Assembly: GCA_019116285.1 (NCBI GenBank)
Contig: DXBX01000032.1
Span: 1-64,000, forward strand
DNA from: Candidatus Bacteroides merdigallinarum
GTDB lineage: Bacteria; Bacteroidota; Bacteroidia; Bacteroidales; Bacteroidaceae
DNA length: 64,000 bases
Direction of reading: 5' to 3'
Within the stretch, counting starts at the first letter, position 1. Each line of letters opens with the position of its first letter. Made by a program: the position numbers and the translations under genes. The notes beneath the pieces were generated by a model. That model did no database searches and had not been told where the DNA came from. It saw only the letters and a program-made list of their open reading frames with translations. This document shows, in pieces, positions 40,393-50,320 of this stretch.

Positions 40393-41955
40393 ATGAATAT
40401 GAGAAAACTGCTTTGTTTGTTAAGCACGGCATTGCTACTATTTTCTTGCAATGACGTGGATGAATTCGGGCGGATGCTGCCCGACAATGTTACATTGGGC
40501 GAGGTTCTTTCAGTGTCGGATTTGACCTATGCTGAACTGGAAACGCTCGTATCGGATGAATATATACGGGAAGAGATGCGCCGCAACGGCGGATTGCTGG
40601 TTCAGACGCAGATAGGAACGAGCACGGACTATCAGACCTATGATTATATGGAGGTTTTTTATTCGGATGATCAGTCTTTACTGCCCGATGGAAACGGGGA
40701 TTGGACGGCTTTGACCGGAAGCGCGGGAAGCTATGATGGTACGGGCAAGGCATATATCTCTTGGTATGAGGATGCACTGATGCAGTTGCCCGGCAAGACC
40801 ATTTACTGCCAGGCTTACATCTCTTTGTATGGCCAGCAAATGCCCGGATTCGTGGGACATATCCAAAGCGACGATTATGGATCTAGCCATTTGTATTCGG
40901 ACGTGCGCTCTTATGAATATCCCGATGCACCGCTGATCAGGGACTTTTATGTGGAAGGCGGCGATGTCATCCGAGCCGAATTCCGCACGATGGTGGATGA
41001 ATATACGGTGAGTGAGATGCCCGAGCGGGGTATCTGCTACAGCACTACCAACGAGTTGCCCACCATATCGGATGGAGCAACCTATGTATCTGCCAACGAA
41101 CAGTCTTCCTATGCTTCGGTAACGGCCCAGGTGCCTAGCGGAGCGTACTATGTCCGTGCCTTTACGGTGGGCGCGAGCGGCGACGTTTATTATTCGCCGG
41201 TGCAGCGTGTGTCGAGCGAGGGGCTGATGGCTTCCGTGCAGATAGATTCGCTGGTCTATGTGGCAGATATTCCTTATAATGCCTTGGCAGACTACTTGCC
41301 TACGGATGCTGCCTTTTATCTGGATGACCTGCGTGTGCGTGGTGGTGCGCTCATCTATTTGTCGGCTTCGGCGGAAGGAAGTGTTAATTTTTGGGATTTG
41401 GGGCTTTCCGTTTCCGCAACAGGCGCAAATAATCTTCCGACCGATGGCTATGACAATGGGTATGGTGCCGAGGGTATTTGGAAGAATGAAGATGGTAACA
41501 ACAATTATTGGACGCTCTACTGGCAACCGGCTTCCTATTTCTCGTATGACCGGGAGCGCAATGACTTCCATTACCAGGCCGCTATGGGCGTTTCCGGCAC
41601 TTCCGGTAATATAGTTTGGAGCTATTCGGATACATTGGCTACAGTATGGGATGAAGAGCCGGTGATAGAATCTGTAGAATATAGTGAGGATCCATTGGCT
41701 TACAATATGACATTGACCACGTGGGGACATACTACTAACGTGGGTGTCTGCTACAGCACGACGAACGACCTTCCCACGCTGGAGCAAAACGACGGAGTGG
41801 TGCGGTGTCCGGATACATCCTTGGGGTATAGCGTAAATTCGTATTATGAATTCTCTTTGCCCGCAGGTACTTATTATGTGCGTGCTTATGCCCAATCGGA
41901 AGGCGGGCTGACTTATTCCCCCGTACAGCAGATTACAATTTCAACGACACGTTAA
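40393..41955 (+). CDS. Lipoprotein with duplicated beta-rich segment
   Basis: 520 aa; lipobox TALLLFSCNDVD; GICYSTTNELPTISD...YYVRAFTVG...YYSPVQ repeated as GVCYSTTNDLPTLEQ...YYVRAYAQS...TYSPVQ. Confidence 0.75.
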   Translation: MNMRKLLCLLSTALLLFSCNDVDEFGRMLPDNVTLGEVLSVSDLTYAELETLVSDEYIREEMRRNGGLLVQTQIGTSTDYQTYDYMEVFYSDDQSLLPDGNGDWTALTGSAGSYDGTGKAYISWYEDALMQLPGKTIYCQAYISLYGQQMPGFVGHIQSDDYGSSHLYSDVRSYEYPDAPLIRDFYVEGGDVIRAEFRTMVDEYTVSEMPERGICYSTTNELPTISDGATYVSANEQSSYASVTAQVPSGAYYVRAFTVGASGDVYYSPVQRVSSEGLMASVQIDSLVYVADIPYNALADYLPTDAAFYLDDLRVRGGALIYLSASAEGSVNFWDLGLSVSATGANNLPTDGYDNGYGAEGIWKNEDGNNNYWTLYWQPASYFSYDRERNDFHYQAAMGVSGTSGNIVWSYSDTLATVWDEEPVIESVEYSEDPLAYNMTLTTWGHTTNVGVCYSTTNDLPTLEQNDGVVRCPDTSLGYSVNSYYEFSLPAGTYYVRAYAQSEGGLTYSPVQQITISTTR

Positions 41956-41974
41956 TTAAATAAGAAGGAAAACA

Positions 41975-42895
41975 ATGAAACACTTACTTATGATATGTCT
42001 TGCCGCCTGGCTGGGAACCGCTTCCCTGATGGCGCAAGAGGTCGAGACCGATACGGTGGCGACCCATGTAGAGAACAATGAAGTGACGACCCACGACATC
42101 AAGGGTATCGTGAAGGACCGCCAGGGACGCCCCATCGTGGGAGCCTTGGTACGGGTGGTGCGCACGGACATCAGCGTGGTGACCGACATCGACGGCCGCT
42201 TCCTGCTGGAGGATGTGCCGGTGACAGCCCGCGGCATTGTGGTGGAATCTGTCGGCATGGAGTCTGAGGAGTGGGACATCCGCGAACCGATGCGTATGCC
42301 TGCCCGTCGCAAGAAGGTGACCTTCGTGGCGCAGGCCGGTTTGTCGATGAGCCGCTATACCTATTATGGAGGTAGCTTCAAGCTGGGATATGAAGTCGGC
42401 CTGGGTATTGAAGTGCGCACGTCCAAGAAGTGGGCATTCCGCCCCATGCTGCAACTGAGCCAGCGCGGCACGGAGTACAAAATGGAGCAGGACGGCATGA
42501 GCTACAAGGAGACGTGGAGCCCGTTGTTCCTCGACTTGCCTCTGTACTTTGTCAACCGTCATCAGGTAGCGCCGAAGTGGAACATCGTCTTCTCCTTCGG
42601 CCCCGTCTTCTCCTACGGCTTCGGAGGCAACGTGAAGACGGACTTCAACGGCAAGCAGGAAGAAATCGGCGCCTTCGACAAGGTGAACGAAATGGACTAT
42701 GGGTACGGACATTACCGTCTGCTCTATCCTTTCAACTGCGGCGTGGCCTACAGCCTCGGTGTGGAGTGGAAACAGCTGACCGTGGGCGTATGGGGCAAGA
42801 ACATGTGGTTGCCCTCCGGACAGTATGATGAGATTACCGCGGATCCCTGCGAGCACAATTGGGTATTGACCTTCGGTGCCGCCTATCGTTTCTAA
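41975..42895 (+). CDS. Outer-membrane beta-barrel protein with N-terminal carboxypeptidase-regulatory-like domain
   Basis: IKGIVKDRQGRPIVGALVRVVRTDISVVTDIDGRFLLEDVPV then beta-barrel ending AAYRF. Confidence 0.8.
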   Translation: MKHLLMICLAAWLGTASLMAQEVETDTVATHVENNEVTTHDIKGIVKDRQGRPIVGALVRVVRTDISVVTDIDGRFLLEDVPVTARGIVVESVGMESEEWDIREPMRMPARRKKVTFVAQAGLSMSRYTYYGGSFKLGYEVGLGIEVRTSKKWAFRPMLQLSQRGTEYKMEQDGMSYKETWSPLFLDLPLYFVNRHQVAPKWNIVFSFGPVFSYGFGGNVKTDFNGKQEEIGAFDKVNEMDYGYGHYRLLYPFNCGVAYSLGVEWKQLTVGVWGKNMWLPSGQYDEITADPCEHNWVLTFGAAYRF

Positions 42896-42925
42896 TCAGA
42901 ACCATCTAATATAAGGAGATACATT

Positions 42926-43732
42926 ATGAAAAGACTATATATCATGTTGCTGGCCACCCTCTGCACGGCCGGCGTGATGGCCCAGGGCCAGAGACTGAAA
43001 CAACGCATCATCGACCGGGATTATTACCCCATGGACAGTGCGACGGTGACCGTGAAAGGTACGAATATCAGCACCGTGACCGACCGTAAGGGAAACTTCG
43101 TCCTGGAGGATGTCCCCGTGATACTGGACTCCATCGAGGTGACCAAGAACGGCAAGTCCAAGACATTGCCCATCCCCATTGAGATTACCATGACCGAGGC
43201 GCTCAACGACCGCTACGTGGCGTGGTATGTGAAGGCCGCCGGCGGCTTCACTTCCGTATATGGCGAAGGGGTAGGCGGCAGTACCTTCTATGCCGGTGGA
43301 GGCATGGACGTACGCCTGGGCCGCCACGGAGCTTACCAGATGGGATTGTATTACAATTACAGGAAACTGGGGGATGTGTACACTTATTATTATGATGACT
43401 ATAACTATTATGGTATGGATTTCGATTTCCATAGCGTGGAGATCCCCATCCTGTTTGCCAACAAGTTCCGTATGGCCAACCGGGTTATCATGCAGATAGG
43501 ACTGGGCGCATTTGTGAACTATACATTCAATGCCAAGGCTACGATGGACGGTGTCAGTGAGAGTGCCAATCCCAATGCCTTCGGCGGTGGTCCGCTGGTG
43601 GACTTTGGGTGGGAGATCCGTCGGCATTGGCTGGTGAACTTCACCGGGCGTTTCGGCTGGATAGAGTCCAATGATTACTTTGATGGTATCTCCTATATGG
43701 ACTGGTCCCTCAGCTTCGGCTATAAGTTCTAG
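42926..43732 (+). CDS. Outer-membrane beta-barrel protein, paralog of the preceding gene
   Basis: DSATVTVKGTNISTVTDRKGNFVLEDVPVILDSIEV then barrel ending LSFGYKF. Confidence 0.8.
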   Translation: MKRLYIMLLATLCTAGVMAQGQRLKQRIIDRDYYPMDSATVTVKGTNISTVTDRKGNFVLEDVPVILDSIEVTKNGKSKTLPIPIEITMTEALNDRYVAWYVKAAGGFTSVYGEGVGGSTFYAGGGMDVRLGRHGAYQMGLYYNYRKLGDVYTYYYDDYNYYGMDFDFHSVEIPILFANKFRMANRVIMQIGLGAFVNYTFNAKATMDGVSESANPNAFGGGPLVDFGWEIRRHWLVNFTGRFGWIESNDYFDGISYMDWSLSFGYKF

Positions 43733-44548
43733 TCACAACACCCCCGCCAGGAACTTCCGCATCACCCCGACCGGAAGTCCCCGGCGGCGGGCATAATCAC
43801 ATAGTTGGTCCTCGCCAATGTGCCCCACGGAGAAATACCGTGCGGCAGGATGGGCCAACATCAGTCCGGAGACGGAGCTGTGTGGATGCATGGCTCCGTT
43901 TTCTGTTAGGGTGATGCCGATGCGGCGCAGGTCCAGCAGGTTGTCCAGCAGGAAGTTGACGGACTGGTCGGGCAGGGAGGGATAGCCCACGGCGGGGCGG
44001 ATGCCTTGGAAGCGCTCTGCCAGCAGGTCGGGGATGGGGAGGGCTTCATCGGGTGCATAGCCCCAGGCCTCGCGGCGGATGTAGAGGTGCATCCGTTCGA
44101 CGGCAGCCTCGGACAGGCGGTCGCAGAGGGTCTGGAGGAGCAGTTGGCGGTAGGGGTCGCGGGGGAAGTCCAGGTCGGTGTGTACCGTGGCGGCGAAGAG
44201 ACCCACCGTGTCCGGGATGCCGCCGGAGAGCGGGCGCACGAAGTCGCTGAGGCAGAGCAGGGGAGCGCCGTCGGCGTGAGGGGTCTGTTGCCGCAGGAGG
44301 GGGAAGGCGGTGCCGTCCAGCAGGATATTGTCCCCGTCGGCATTGGCCCGGCAGAGGCGGTAGAGGCACCGGATGTGCAGCCGTACCTCCTGCAACTCCA
44401 GTATCCGCAGGGCATCGGCCCGAAGCTGTGCGGCCTCGGGCGAGCAAAGTGTATCCCCCCGGAATCCCCAGGCATGGAAGAAGTACCCCCAACTGATGTA
44501 GGGGGTTACCTCGGGGATGGCGTATGTCAGCAAGTGGCTGTCAGGCAT
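43733..44548 (-). CDS. Stand-alone vitamin-B12-dependent methionine synthase activation-domain protein
   Basis: YPSLPDQS...ITLTENGAMHPHSSVSGLMLAHPAARYFSVGHIGEDQLCDYARRRG matches MetH activation-domain pattern. Confidence 0.85.
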   Translation of the reverse strand: MPDSHLLTYAIPEVTPYISWGYFFHAWGFRGDTLCSPEAAQLRADALRILELQEVRLHIRCLYRLCRANADGDNILLDGTAFPLLRQQTPHADGAPLLCLSDFVRPLSGGIPDTVGLFAATVHTDLDFPRDPYRQLLLQTLCDRLSEAAVERMHLYIRREAWGYAPDEALPIPDLLAERFQGIRPAVGYPSLPDQSVNFLLDNLLDLRRIGITLTENGAMHPHSSVSGLMLAHPAARYFSVGHIGEDQLCDYARRRGLPVGVMRKFLAGVL

Positions 44549-45890
44549 GGAAACGCAGTGCTTCGCCCCGGCGGGTGTCGTCCACGCCGGTGGCATGGTC
44601 ATAGACCGAGTGGCCGTTGACAAAGGTCTTCTCTACGCGCCAGTCGAAGGCACGGCCCTCCAGCGGGCTCCAGCCGCACTTGCTGAGGATGCGGTCGCGC
44701 GTCAGCTGCCAGCGTTCGGGGCGGACGAGGACTAGGTCGGCCCGGTAGCCTTCGCGGATGAAGCCGCGGCCCTCGATGCGGAACAGGCGGGCGGGGTTGT
44801 GGCACATCTTCTCCACCAATGTTTCCAGGGACAGGATACCCTCCTGCATCAGTTGCAGCATGCTCACCAGCGAGAACTGCACCATCGGCATGCCCGAGGC
44901 GGCCCGCAGGGCACCGCCGGCCTTCTCCGTCAGCAGATGGGGGGCATGGTCGGTGGCGATGACATCGATGCGCGGCGTGCTGAGGGCCCGGCGCAGGGCG
45001 TCGCGGTCGCTCTGCCGCTTGATGGCGGGGTTGCACTTGATGCAGGCGGCCAGCATCTTGTAGTCCTTCATCTCGAACAGCAGGTGCGCCACGCAGGCCT
45101 CGGCCGTGATCCGTTTATGCTCGTCCAGGGGCGCGTCGCTGAAGAGGGGCAGTTCCTTGGCGGTGGAGATGTGCATCACGTGCAGGCGTGCCCCGGCCTC
45201 CGTGGCCAGTTGCACGGCCAGCTGCGAGGAGGCATAGCAGGCCTGCACGGTGCGGATGTAGGGGTGCTTGTTGACCGGTATCTGGGCGCCCTCCAGGAAT
45301 TGGGCCTTATACTTCTCCGTATTCTTCCGGATAATCTCCTGGTCCTCGCAGTGGGCGGCGATGAGCATGTCCGTGCCCCCGAAGATGCGGCGCAGGCTGT
45401 CCATGCGGTCCACCAGCATGTTGCCCGTGCTGGAGCCCATGAAGAGCTTGATGCCGCAGATGCGCGTCCGGTCCAGACGGGGGAAGAGCGTGTAGTTGTC
45501 ATTGGTCGCCCCGAAGTAGCACGAGTGGTTCACCACGCACTTCTCCGCCAGCAACTGTTGCTTCTGCTCCAGGGCTTCGAGGGTGGTGGTGGCGGGATTG
45601 GTGTTGGGCATGTCCATGATGGAGGTCACGCCCCCCGCGGCGGCGGCGCGGCTCTCGCTGAGGATGTCGGCCTTGTGCGTCAGGCCGGGGTCACGGAAGT
45701 GTACGTGGTCGTCGATGACGCCCGGCAGCAGGCAGCAGCCCGTGGCGTCGATGGTCTCGTCGCACGGGGCGGAGAGGGGGCGCCCGTCGGTCAGTATCTC
45801 GGCGATGCGGCCGTCTTCGATGACGAGGGAGCCTTGCTTGCGCGTGCCCTCGTTGATAATCTCTGCGTTATGTATCAGGGTTCGTTTCAT
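44541..45890 (-). CDS. pyrC: Dihydroorotase
   Basis: LLPGVIDDHVHFRDPGLTHKADI metal-binding motif; VIATDHAPHLLTEK. Confidence 0.94.
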   Translation of the reverse strand: MKRTLIHNAEIINEGTRKQGSLVIEDGRIAEILTDGRPLSAPCDETIDATGCCLLPGVIDDHVHFRDPGLTHKADILSESRAAAAGGVTSIMDMPNTNPATTTLEALEQKQQLLAEKCVVNHSCYFGATNDNYTLFPRLDRTRICGIKLFMGSSTGNMLVDRMDSLRRIFGGTDMLIAAHCEDQEIIRKNTEKYKAQFLEGAQIPVNKHPYIRTVQACYASSQLAVQLATEAGARLHVMHISTAKELPLFSDAPLDEHKRITAEACVAHLLFEMKDYKMLAACIKCNPAIKRQSDRDALRRALSTPRIDVIATDHAPHLLTEKAGGALRAASGMPMVQFSLVSMLQLMQEGILSLETLVEKMCHNPARLFRIEGRGFIREGYRADLVLVRPERWQLTRDRILSKCGWSPLEGRAFDWRVEKTFVNGHSVYDHATGVDDTRRGEALRFHA

Positions 45891-45949
45891 ATGCTATATT
45901 CTTATAAGTAGCTGTTAATGATTGGTTTATACTATGGAGGCCCGCACGC

Positions 45950-46085
45950 TTATGCCCCGGTGTACCCTCCGGGTTATGCTCCGGTGTACCCTCCGGGTTA
46001 TGCCCCGGTGTACCCACCGCGTTTGCAGGCTTGCACGTACCCGCGTTTGCAGGCAAACGCACCCCCGCGTTTTCAGGCAGGGGCC
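45950..46085. repeat. 24-bp tandem array (5 units plus partial)
   Basis: ttatgccccggtgtaccctccggg x3 then diverged tttgcaggc...cccgcg x2 and a partial unit overlapping the next stop codon. Confidence 0.85.
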
Positions 46086-46822
46086 TTTTCGTACTTCTTC
46101 CACAGGCTGTCCCACTTCAGGCGGATGACCCCGAAGACGGCTTCGCCGAAGATGCTGCTGTTCATCTTGGACGTGCCCAGCTCGCGGTTGATGAAGATGA
46201 CGGGCACCTCCTGGATGCGGAAGCCGTACTTGTAGGCGGTGAACTTCATCTCTATCTGGAAGGCATAGCCCTTGAAGCGGATGCGGTCGAGGGGGATGGT
46301 CTGCAGCACGCGGCGGCGGTAGCAGACGAAGCCCGCCGTGGTGTCGTGGATGGGCAGGCCGGTGATGAGGCGCACATATTTCGAGGCGAAGTAGGACATC
46401 AGCACGCGCCCCATGGGCCAGTTGACCACGTTGACGCCGCTGACGTAGCGTGAGCCGATGGACACGTCCGCCCCCTCGTCCTTGCAGGCGGCCAGGAGGC
46501 GCGGCAGGTCGGCGGGGTTGTGGCTGAAGTCCGCGTCCATCTCGAAGACGTATTCATAGTCGTGCTCCAGTGCCCAGCGGAAGCCGGCGATGTAGGCCGT
46601 GCCCAGTCCCTGCTTGCCTGCGCGTTGCAGCATGAAGAGGCGGTCGGCGAACTCCTCGCGTTGCAGGCGCTTGACGATGTCCGCCGTGCCGTCGGGCGAG
46701 TTGTCCTCCACCACGAGGATGTGGAAACCGTGCTCCAGTCCGAGGACGGCGCGGATGATGTTCTCTATGTTTTCCCGCTCGTTGTAGGTCGGGATGATGA
46801 CGATGCTGTCCGAAGTGTTCAT
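46073..46822 (-). CDS. Polyprenol monophosphomannose synthase-like glycosyltransferase family 2
   Basis: IVIIPTYNERENIENIIRAVL, ILVVEDNSPDGTADIV, EMDADFSHNPADLP. Confidence 0.92.
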   Translation of the reverse strand: MNTSDSIVIIPTYNERENIENIIRAVLGLEHGFHILVVEDNSPDGTADIVKRLQREEFADRLFMLQRAGKQGLGTAYIAGFRWALEHDYEYVFEMDADFSHNPADLPRLLAACKDEGADVSIGSRYVSGVNVVNWPMGRVLMSYFASKYVRLITGLPIHDTTAGFVCYRRRVLQTIPLDRIRFKGYAFQIEMKFTAYKYGFRIQEVPVIFINRELGTSKMNSSIFGEAVFGVIRLKWDSLWKKYEKAPA

Positions 46823-46840
46823 ACCATGTGATGTTTCCTG

Positions 46841-46900
46841 CAAAAGTACGGCTTTTCCTCCACATACGGGTGTGAGTTGGTGGATTATTTTGTACTTTTG
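46841..46900. promoter_or_regulatory. Divergent promoter pair for glycosyltransferase (-) and mfd (+) with mirrored -7 boxes
   Basis: GCAAAAGTAC (46840) and GTACTTTTGC (46892) are exact reverse complements. Confidence 0.5.
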
Positions 46901-46920
46901 CGGCGATAAACCGAAAGAGT

Positions 46921-49900
46921 ATGACCCTAAGCGAACTGCAACAACGCTATGCCGCCCATCCCAACGTGGCGGCCATCGACCGTTTACTGGATAACCCGTC
47001 CGTTCATCACGTCTATTGCGGGGGACTGTGTGCCTCGTCCGCCTCGCTCTTCTCCTCCGTGCTGGTGGGGCAGGGGCGCAGGCCCTACGTCTTCATCCTG
47101 GGCGACCTGGAGGAAGCGGGCTATTTCTACCACGACCTGGTGCAGGTGTTGGGCGATGAGGAAGTTCTGTTCTTCCCCTCCTCCTTCCGGCGTGCCATCA
47201 AGTACGGGCAGAAGGATGCCGCCAACGAGATACTCCGCACCGAGGTACTGAGCCGCCTGCAGAAGTCCGACCGCGCCCTGAGCATCGTGACCTATCCCGA
47301 TGCGCTGGCCGAGAAGGTGGTGTCGCGCGGCGAGCTGGACGAGAAGACCCTCAAGCTCCACGCCGGCGAGAAGGTGGACATGACTTTCATCACCGAGGTG
47401 CTGCACAGCTATGGATTCGAGCGGGTGGATTACGTCTACGAGCCGGGGCAGTACGCCTTGCGTGGCAGCATCATCGACGTGTTCTCCTTCTCCTCCGAAT
47501 ACCCCTACCGCATCGACTTCTTCGGCGACGAGGTGGAGAGCATCCGCACCTTCGAGGTGGAGACCCAGCTCTCCAAGGAGCCGAAGGACAGCATCGTCAT
47601 CGTGCCCGACCTCAGCCACGACCTCGAGCGGAAAGGGACGGGCGGGATGGTGTCCTTCCTCGACTTCCTGCCGGTGGATACGGTGCTGGCGATGCGCGAT
47701 TTCCTCTGGTTGCGCGAACGTATCCAGCAAGTCCACGACGAGGCGTTGACTCCGCAAGCCATTGCCGCCCGCGAGGCAGAAGAAAACGGGGCCATCTCCC
47801 TGGACGGCAAACTCATCGACGGAGGCGAGTTCACCGTCCGCGCCCTCGACTTCCGGCGGATGGAGTTCGGCACCAAGCCCACAGGCACTCCCGATGCCAC
47901 CATCTCCTTCCAGACTTCCGCCCAACCCATCTTCCACAAGAACTTCGATCTCGTGGCGCAGAGCTTCACCGAATACCTTGCCAAGGGATACACCTTATAT
48001 ATATGTAGCGACAGCAAGAAGCAGACCGACCGCATCCGTGCCATCTTCGAGGACCGCGGCGACCAGATAGCCTTCACCGCCGTGGAGAAGACCTTGCACG
48101 AAGGATTTGCCGACGACAGCCTTCGCCTCTGCATCTTCACCGACCACCAGCTCTTCGACCGCTTCCACAAGTACAACCTCAAGAGCGACAAGGCCCGCAG
48201 CGGCAAGGTGGCCCTCTCGCTGAAAGAGCTGAACCAGTTCACCCCCGGCGACTATGTGGTGCATACCGACCACGGCGTGGGCCGCTTTGCCGGATTGGTG
48301 CGCATCCCCAACGGCAACACTACGCAGGAGGTGATGAAGCTGGTGTATCAGAATGACGACGTGGTGTTCGTCTCCATCCACTCCCTGCACAAGGTGTCCA
48401 AGTACAAGGGCAAGGAGGGCGAGCCTCCCCGCCTCAACAAGCTGGGTACCGGTGCGTGGGAGAAGCTGAAGGACCGCACCAAGAAGAAGATTAAGGACAT
48501 TGCCCGCGACCTCATCAAGCTCTATTCGCAGCGTCGCGAGGAGAAAGGCTTCCAATTCAGCCCCGACAGCTTCCTGCAACGCGAGCTGGAGGCATCCTTC
48601 CTCTATGAAGACACGCCCGACCAGAGCAAGGCCACGGCCGATGTGAAGGCCGACATGGAGAGTGCCCGTCCGATGGATCGTCTGGTGTGTGGTGATGTGG
48701 GCTTCGGCAAGACCGAGGTGGCCATCCGCGCCGCTTTCAAGGCCGTGACGGACAACAAGCAGGTGGCCGTCCTGGTGCCCACCACCGTCCTGGCCTACCA
48801 GCACTTCCAGACCTTCAAGGAGCGGTTGAAGGATATGCCTTGCCGGGTGGAATACTTGAGCCGTGCCCGTACCTCGGCGCAGGCCCGTGTCGTCATCAAG
48901 GGGCTGGCTGCGGGCGAGGTCAACATCCTCATCGGCACGCACCGCATCCTGGGCAAGGACGTCAAGTTCAAGGACCTGGGCCTGCTTATTATCGACGAGG
49001 AGCAGAAGTTCGGTGTCTCGGTCAAGGAGAAGCTCCGCCAGATGAAGGTCAATGTCGATACCCTGACGATGACCGCCACGCCCATCCCCCGTACCCTCCA
49101 GTTCTCGTTGATGGGAGCCCGCGACCTGAGCGTCATCCAGACACCGCCCCCCAACCGCTATCCCATCCAGACGGAGGTACACACCTTCAATCCCGATGTC
49201 ATCATCGATGCCATCAACTTCGAGATGAGCCGCAACGGGCAGGTGTTCTTCGTCAACAACCGCATCGCCAACCTGCCGGAGTTGAAGTACTTCATCGAGC
49301 GCAACATCCCCGATTGCCGTGTCTGCATCGGTCACGGGCAGATGCCTCCCGAGGAACTGGAGCAGGTTATCCTGGGCTTTGCCAACTACGACTACGATGT
49401 CCTGCTGGCAACCACCATCGTGGAGAGCGGCATCGACATCCCCAATGCCAATACCATCATCATCAACGAGGCGCAGAACTTCGGCCTCAGCGACTTGCAT
49501 CAGATGCGTGGACGTGTGGGCCGCAGCAACAAGAAGGCATTCTGCTACCTGTTGGCACCCCCTCTGTCCAATCTCACGCCCGAAGCCCGGCGTCGCCTGC
49601 AGGCCATCGAGAACTTCAGCGACCTGGGCAGTGGCATACACATCGCCATGCAGGACCTGGACATCCGTGGGGCGGGCAATATGCTGGGAGCCGAGCAGAG
49701 CGGCTTCATTGCCGACCTGGGCTATGAGACCTACCAGAAGATATTGAGCGAGGCTGTCCGCGAACTGAAGACGGACGAATTTGCCGACCTCTATGCCGAA
49801 GAGCAGCAGGCCGCCGACGGCTCGGGCAAGATTAGTGGCGAACAATTTGTGGACGAGTGCCAGGTGGAGAGCGATCTCGAACTGCTCCTCCCTGCAGAGT

Positions 49901-50316
49901 ATGTCACGGGCAGTGCCGAGCGTATGCTGCTCTATCGCGAGTTGGACGGCCTGACCCTGGACAAGGATGTGGAAGCCTTCCGCGAACGGCTCATCGACCG
50001 CTTCGGCCCCGTGCCGCACGAGACGGAAGAATTGCTCCGCATTGTTCCCCTGCGTCGCATCGCTGCACGACTGGGTGCCGAGAAGGTCTTCTTGAAAGGC
50101 GGCCGTATGGCACTCTATCTGGTGCACAACCTGGAGAGCCCTTACTATCAGAGCCAGTCTTTCGGCAAACTCATCGCCTATATGATGAAGTACACCCGCC
50201 GTTGCGACCTCCGCGAGCAGAACGGCAAGCGTTCGATGGTGGTGAAGGATGTCACCACCGTGGAAGAAGCATTGGCCGTCCTGCAGGAGATGCTGGCGAT
50301 GGAGGCGGCGGAGTGA
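46921..50316 (+). CDS. mfd: Transcription-repair coupling factor
   Basis: 1131 aa; DRLVCGDVGFGKTEVAIRAAFKA, LIIDEEQKFGVSVKEKL, TMTATPIPRTLQFSLMGARDLSVIQTPP. Confidence 0.97.
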   Translation: MTLSELQQRYAAHPNVAAIDRLLDNPSVHHVYCGGLCASSASLFSSVLVGQGRRPYVFILGDLEEAGYFYHDLVQVLGDEEVLFFPSSFRRAIKYGQKDAANEILRTEVLSRLQKSDRALSIVTYPDALAEKVVSRGELDEKTLKLHAGEKVDMTFITEVLHSYGFERVDYVYEPGQYALRGSIIDVFSFSSEYPYRIDFFGDEVESIRTFEVETQLSKEPKDSIVIVPDLSHDLERKGTGGMVSFLDFLPVDTVLAMRDFLWLRERIQQVHDEALTPQAIAAREAEENGAISLDGKLIDGGEFTVRALDFRRMEFGTKPTGTPDATISFQTSAQPIFHKNFDLVAQSFTEYLAKGYTLYICSDSKKQTDRIRAIFEDRGDQIAFTAVEKTLHEGFADDSLRLCIFTDHQLFDRFHKYNLKSDKARSGKVALSLKELNQFTPGDYVVHTDHGVGRFAGLVRIPNGNTTQEVMKLVYQNDDVVFVSIHSLHKVSKYKGKEGEPPRLNKLGTGAWEKLKDRTKKKIKDIARDLIKLYSQRREEKGFQFSPDSFLQRELEASFLYEDTPDQSKATADVKADMESARPMDRLVCGDVGFGKTEVAIRAAFKAVTDNKQVAVLVPTTVLAYQHFQTFKERLKDMPCRVEYLSRARTSAQARVVIKGLAAGEVNILIGTHRILGKDVKFKDLGLLIIDEEQKFGVSVKEKLRQMKVNVDTLTMTATPIPRTLQFSLMGARDLSVIQTPPPNRYPIQTEVHTFNPDVIIDAINFEMSRNGQVFFVNNRIANLPELKYFIERNIPDCRVCIGHGQMPPEELEQVILGFANYDYDVLLATTIVESGIDIPNANTIIINEAQNFGLSDLHQMRGRVGRSNKKAFCYLLAPPLSNLTPEARRRLQAIENFSDLGSGIHIAMQDLDIRGAGNMLGAEQSGFIADLGYETYQKILSEAVRELKTDEFADLYAEEQQAADGSGKISGEQFVDECQVESDLELLLPAEYVTGSAERMLLYRELDGLTLDKDVEAFRERLIDRFGPVPHETEELLRIVPLRRIAARLGAEKVFLKGGRMALYLVHNLESPYYQSQSFGKLIAYMMKYTRRCDLREQNGKRSMVVKDVTTVEEALAVLQEMLAMEAAE

Positions 50317-50320
50317 GCAT

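Noticed and set aside
47995-50127. 710-aa - strand ORF antisense to mfd
   Set aside because: Shadow of mfd with no recognisable domain.
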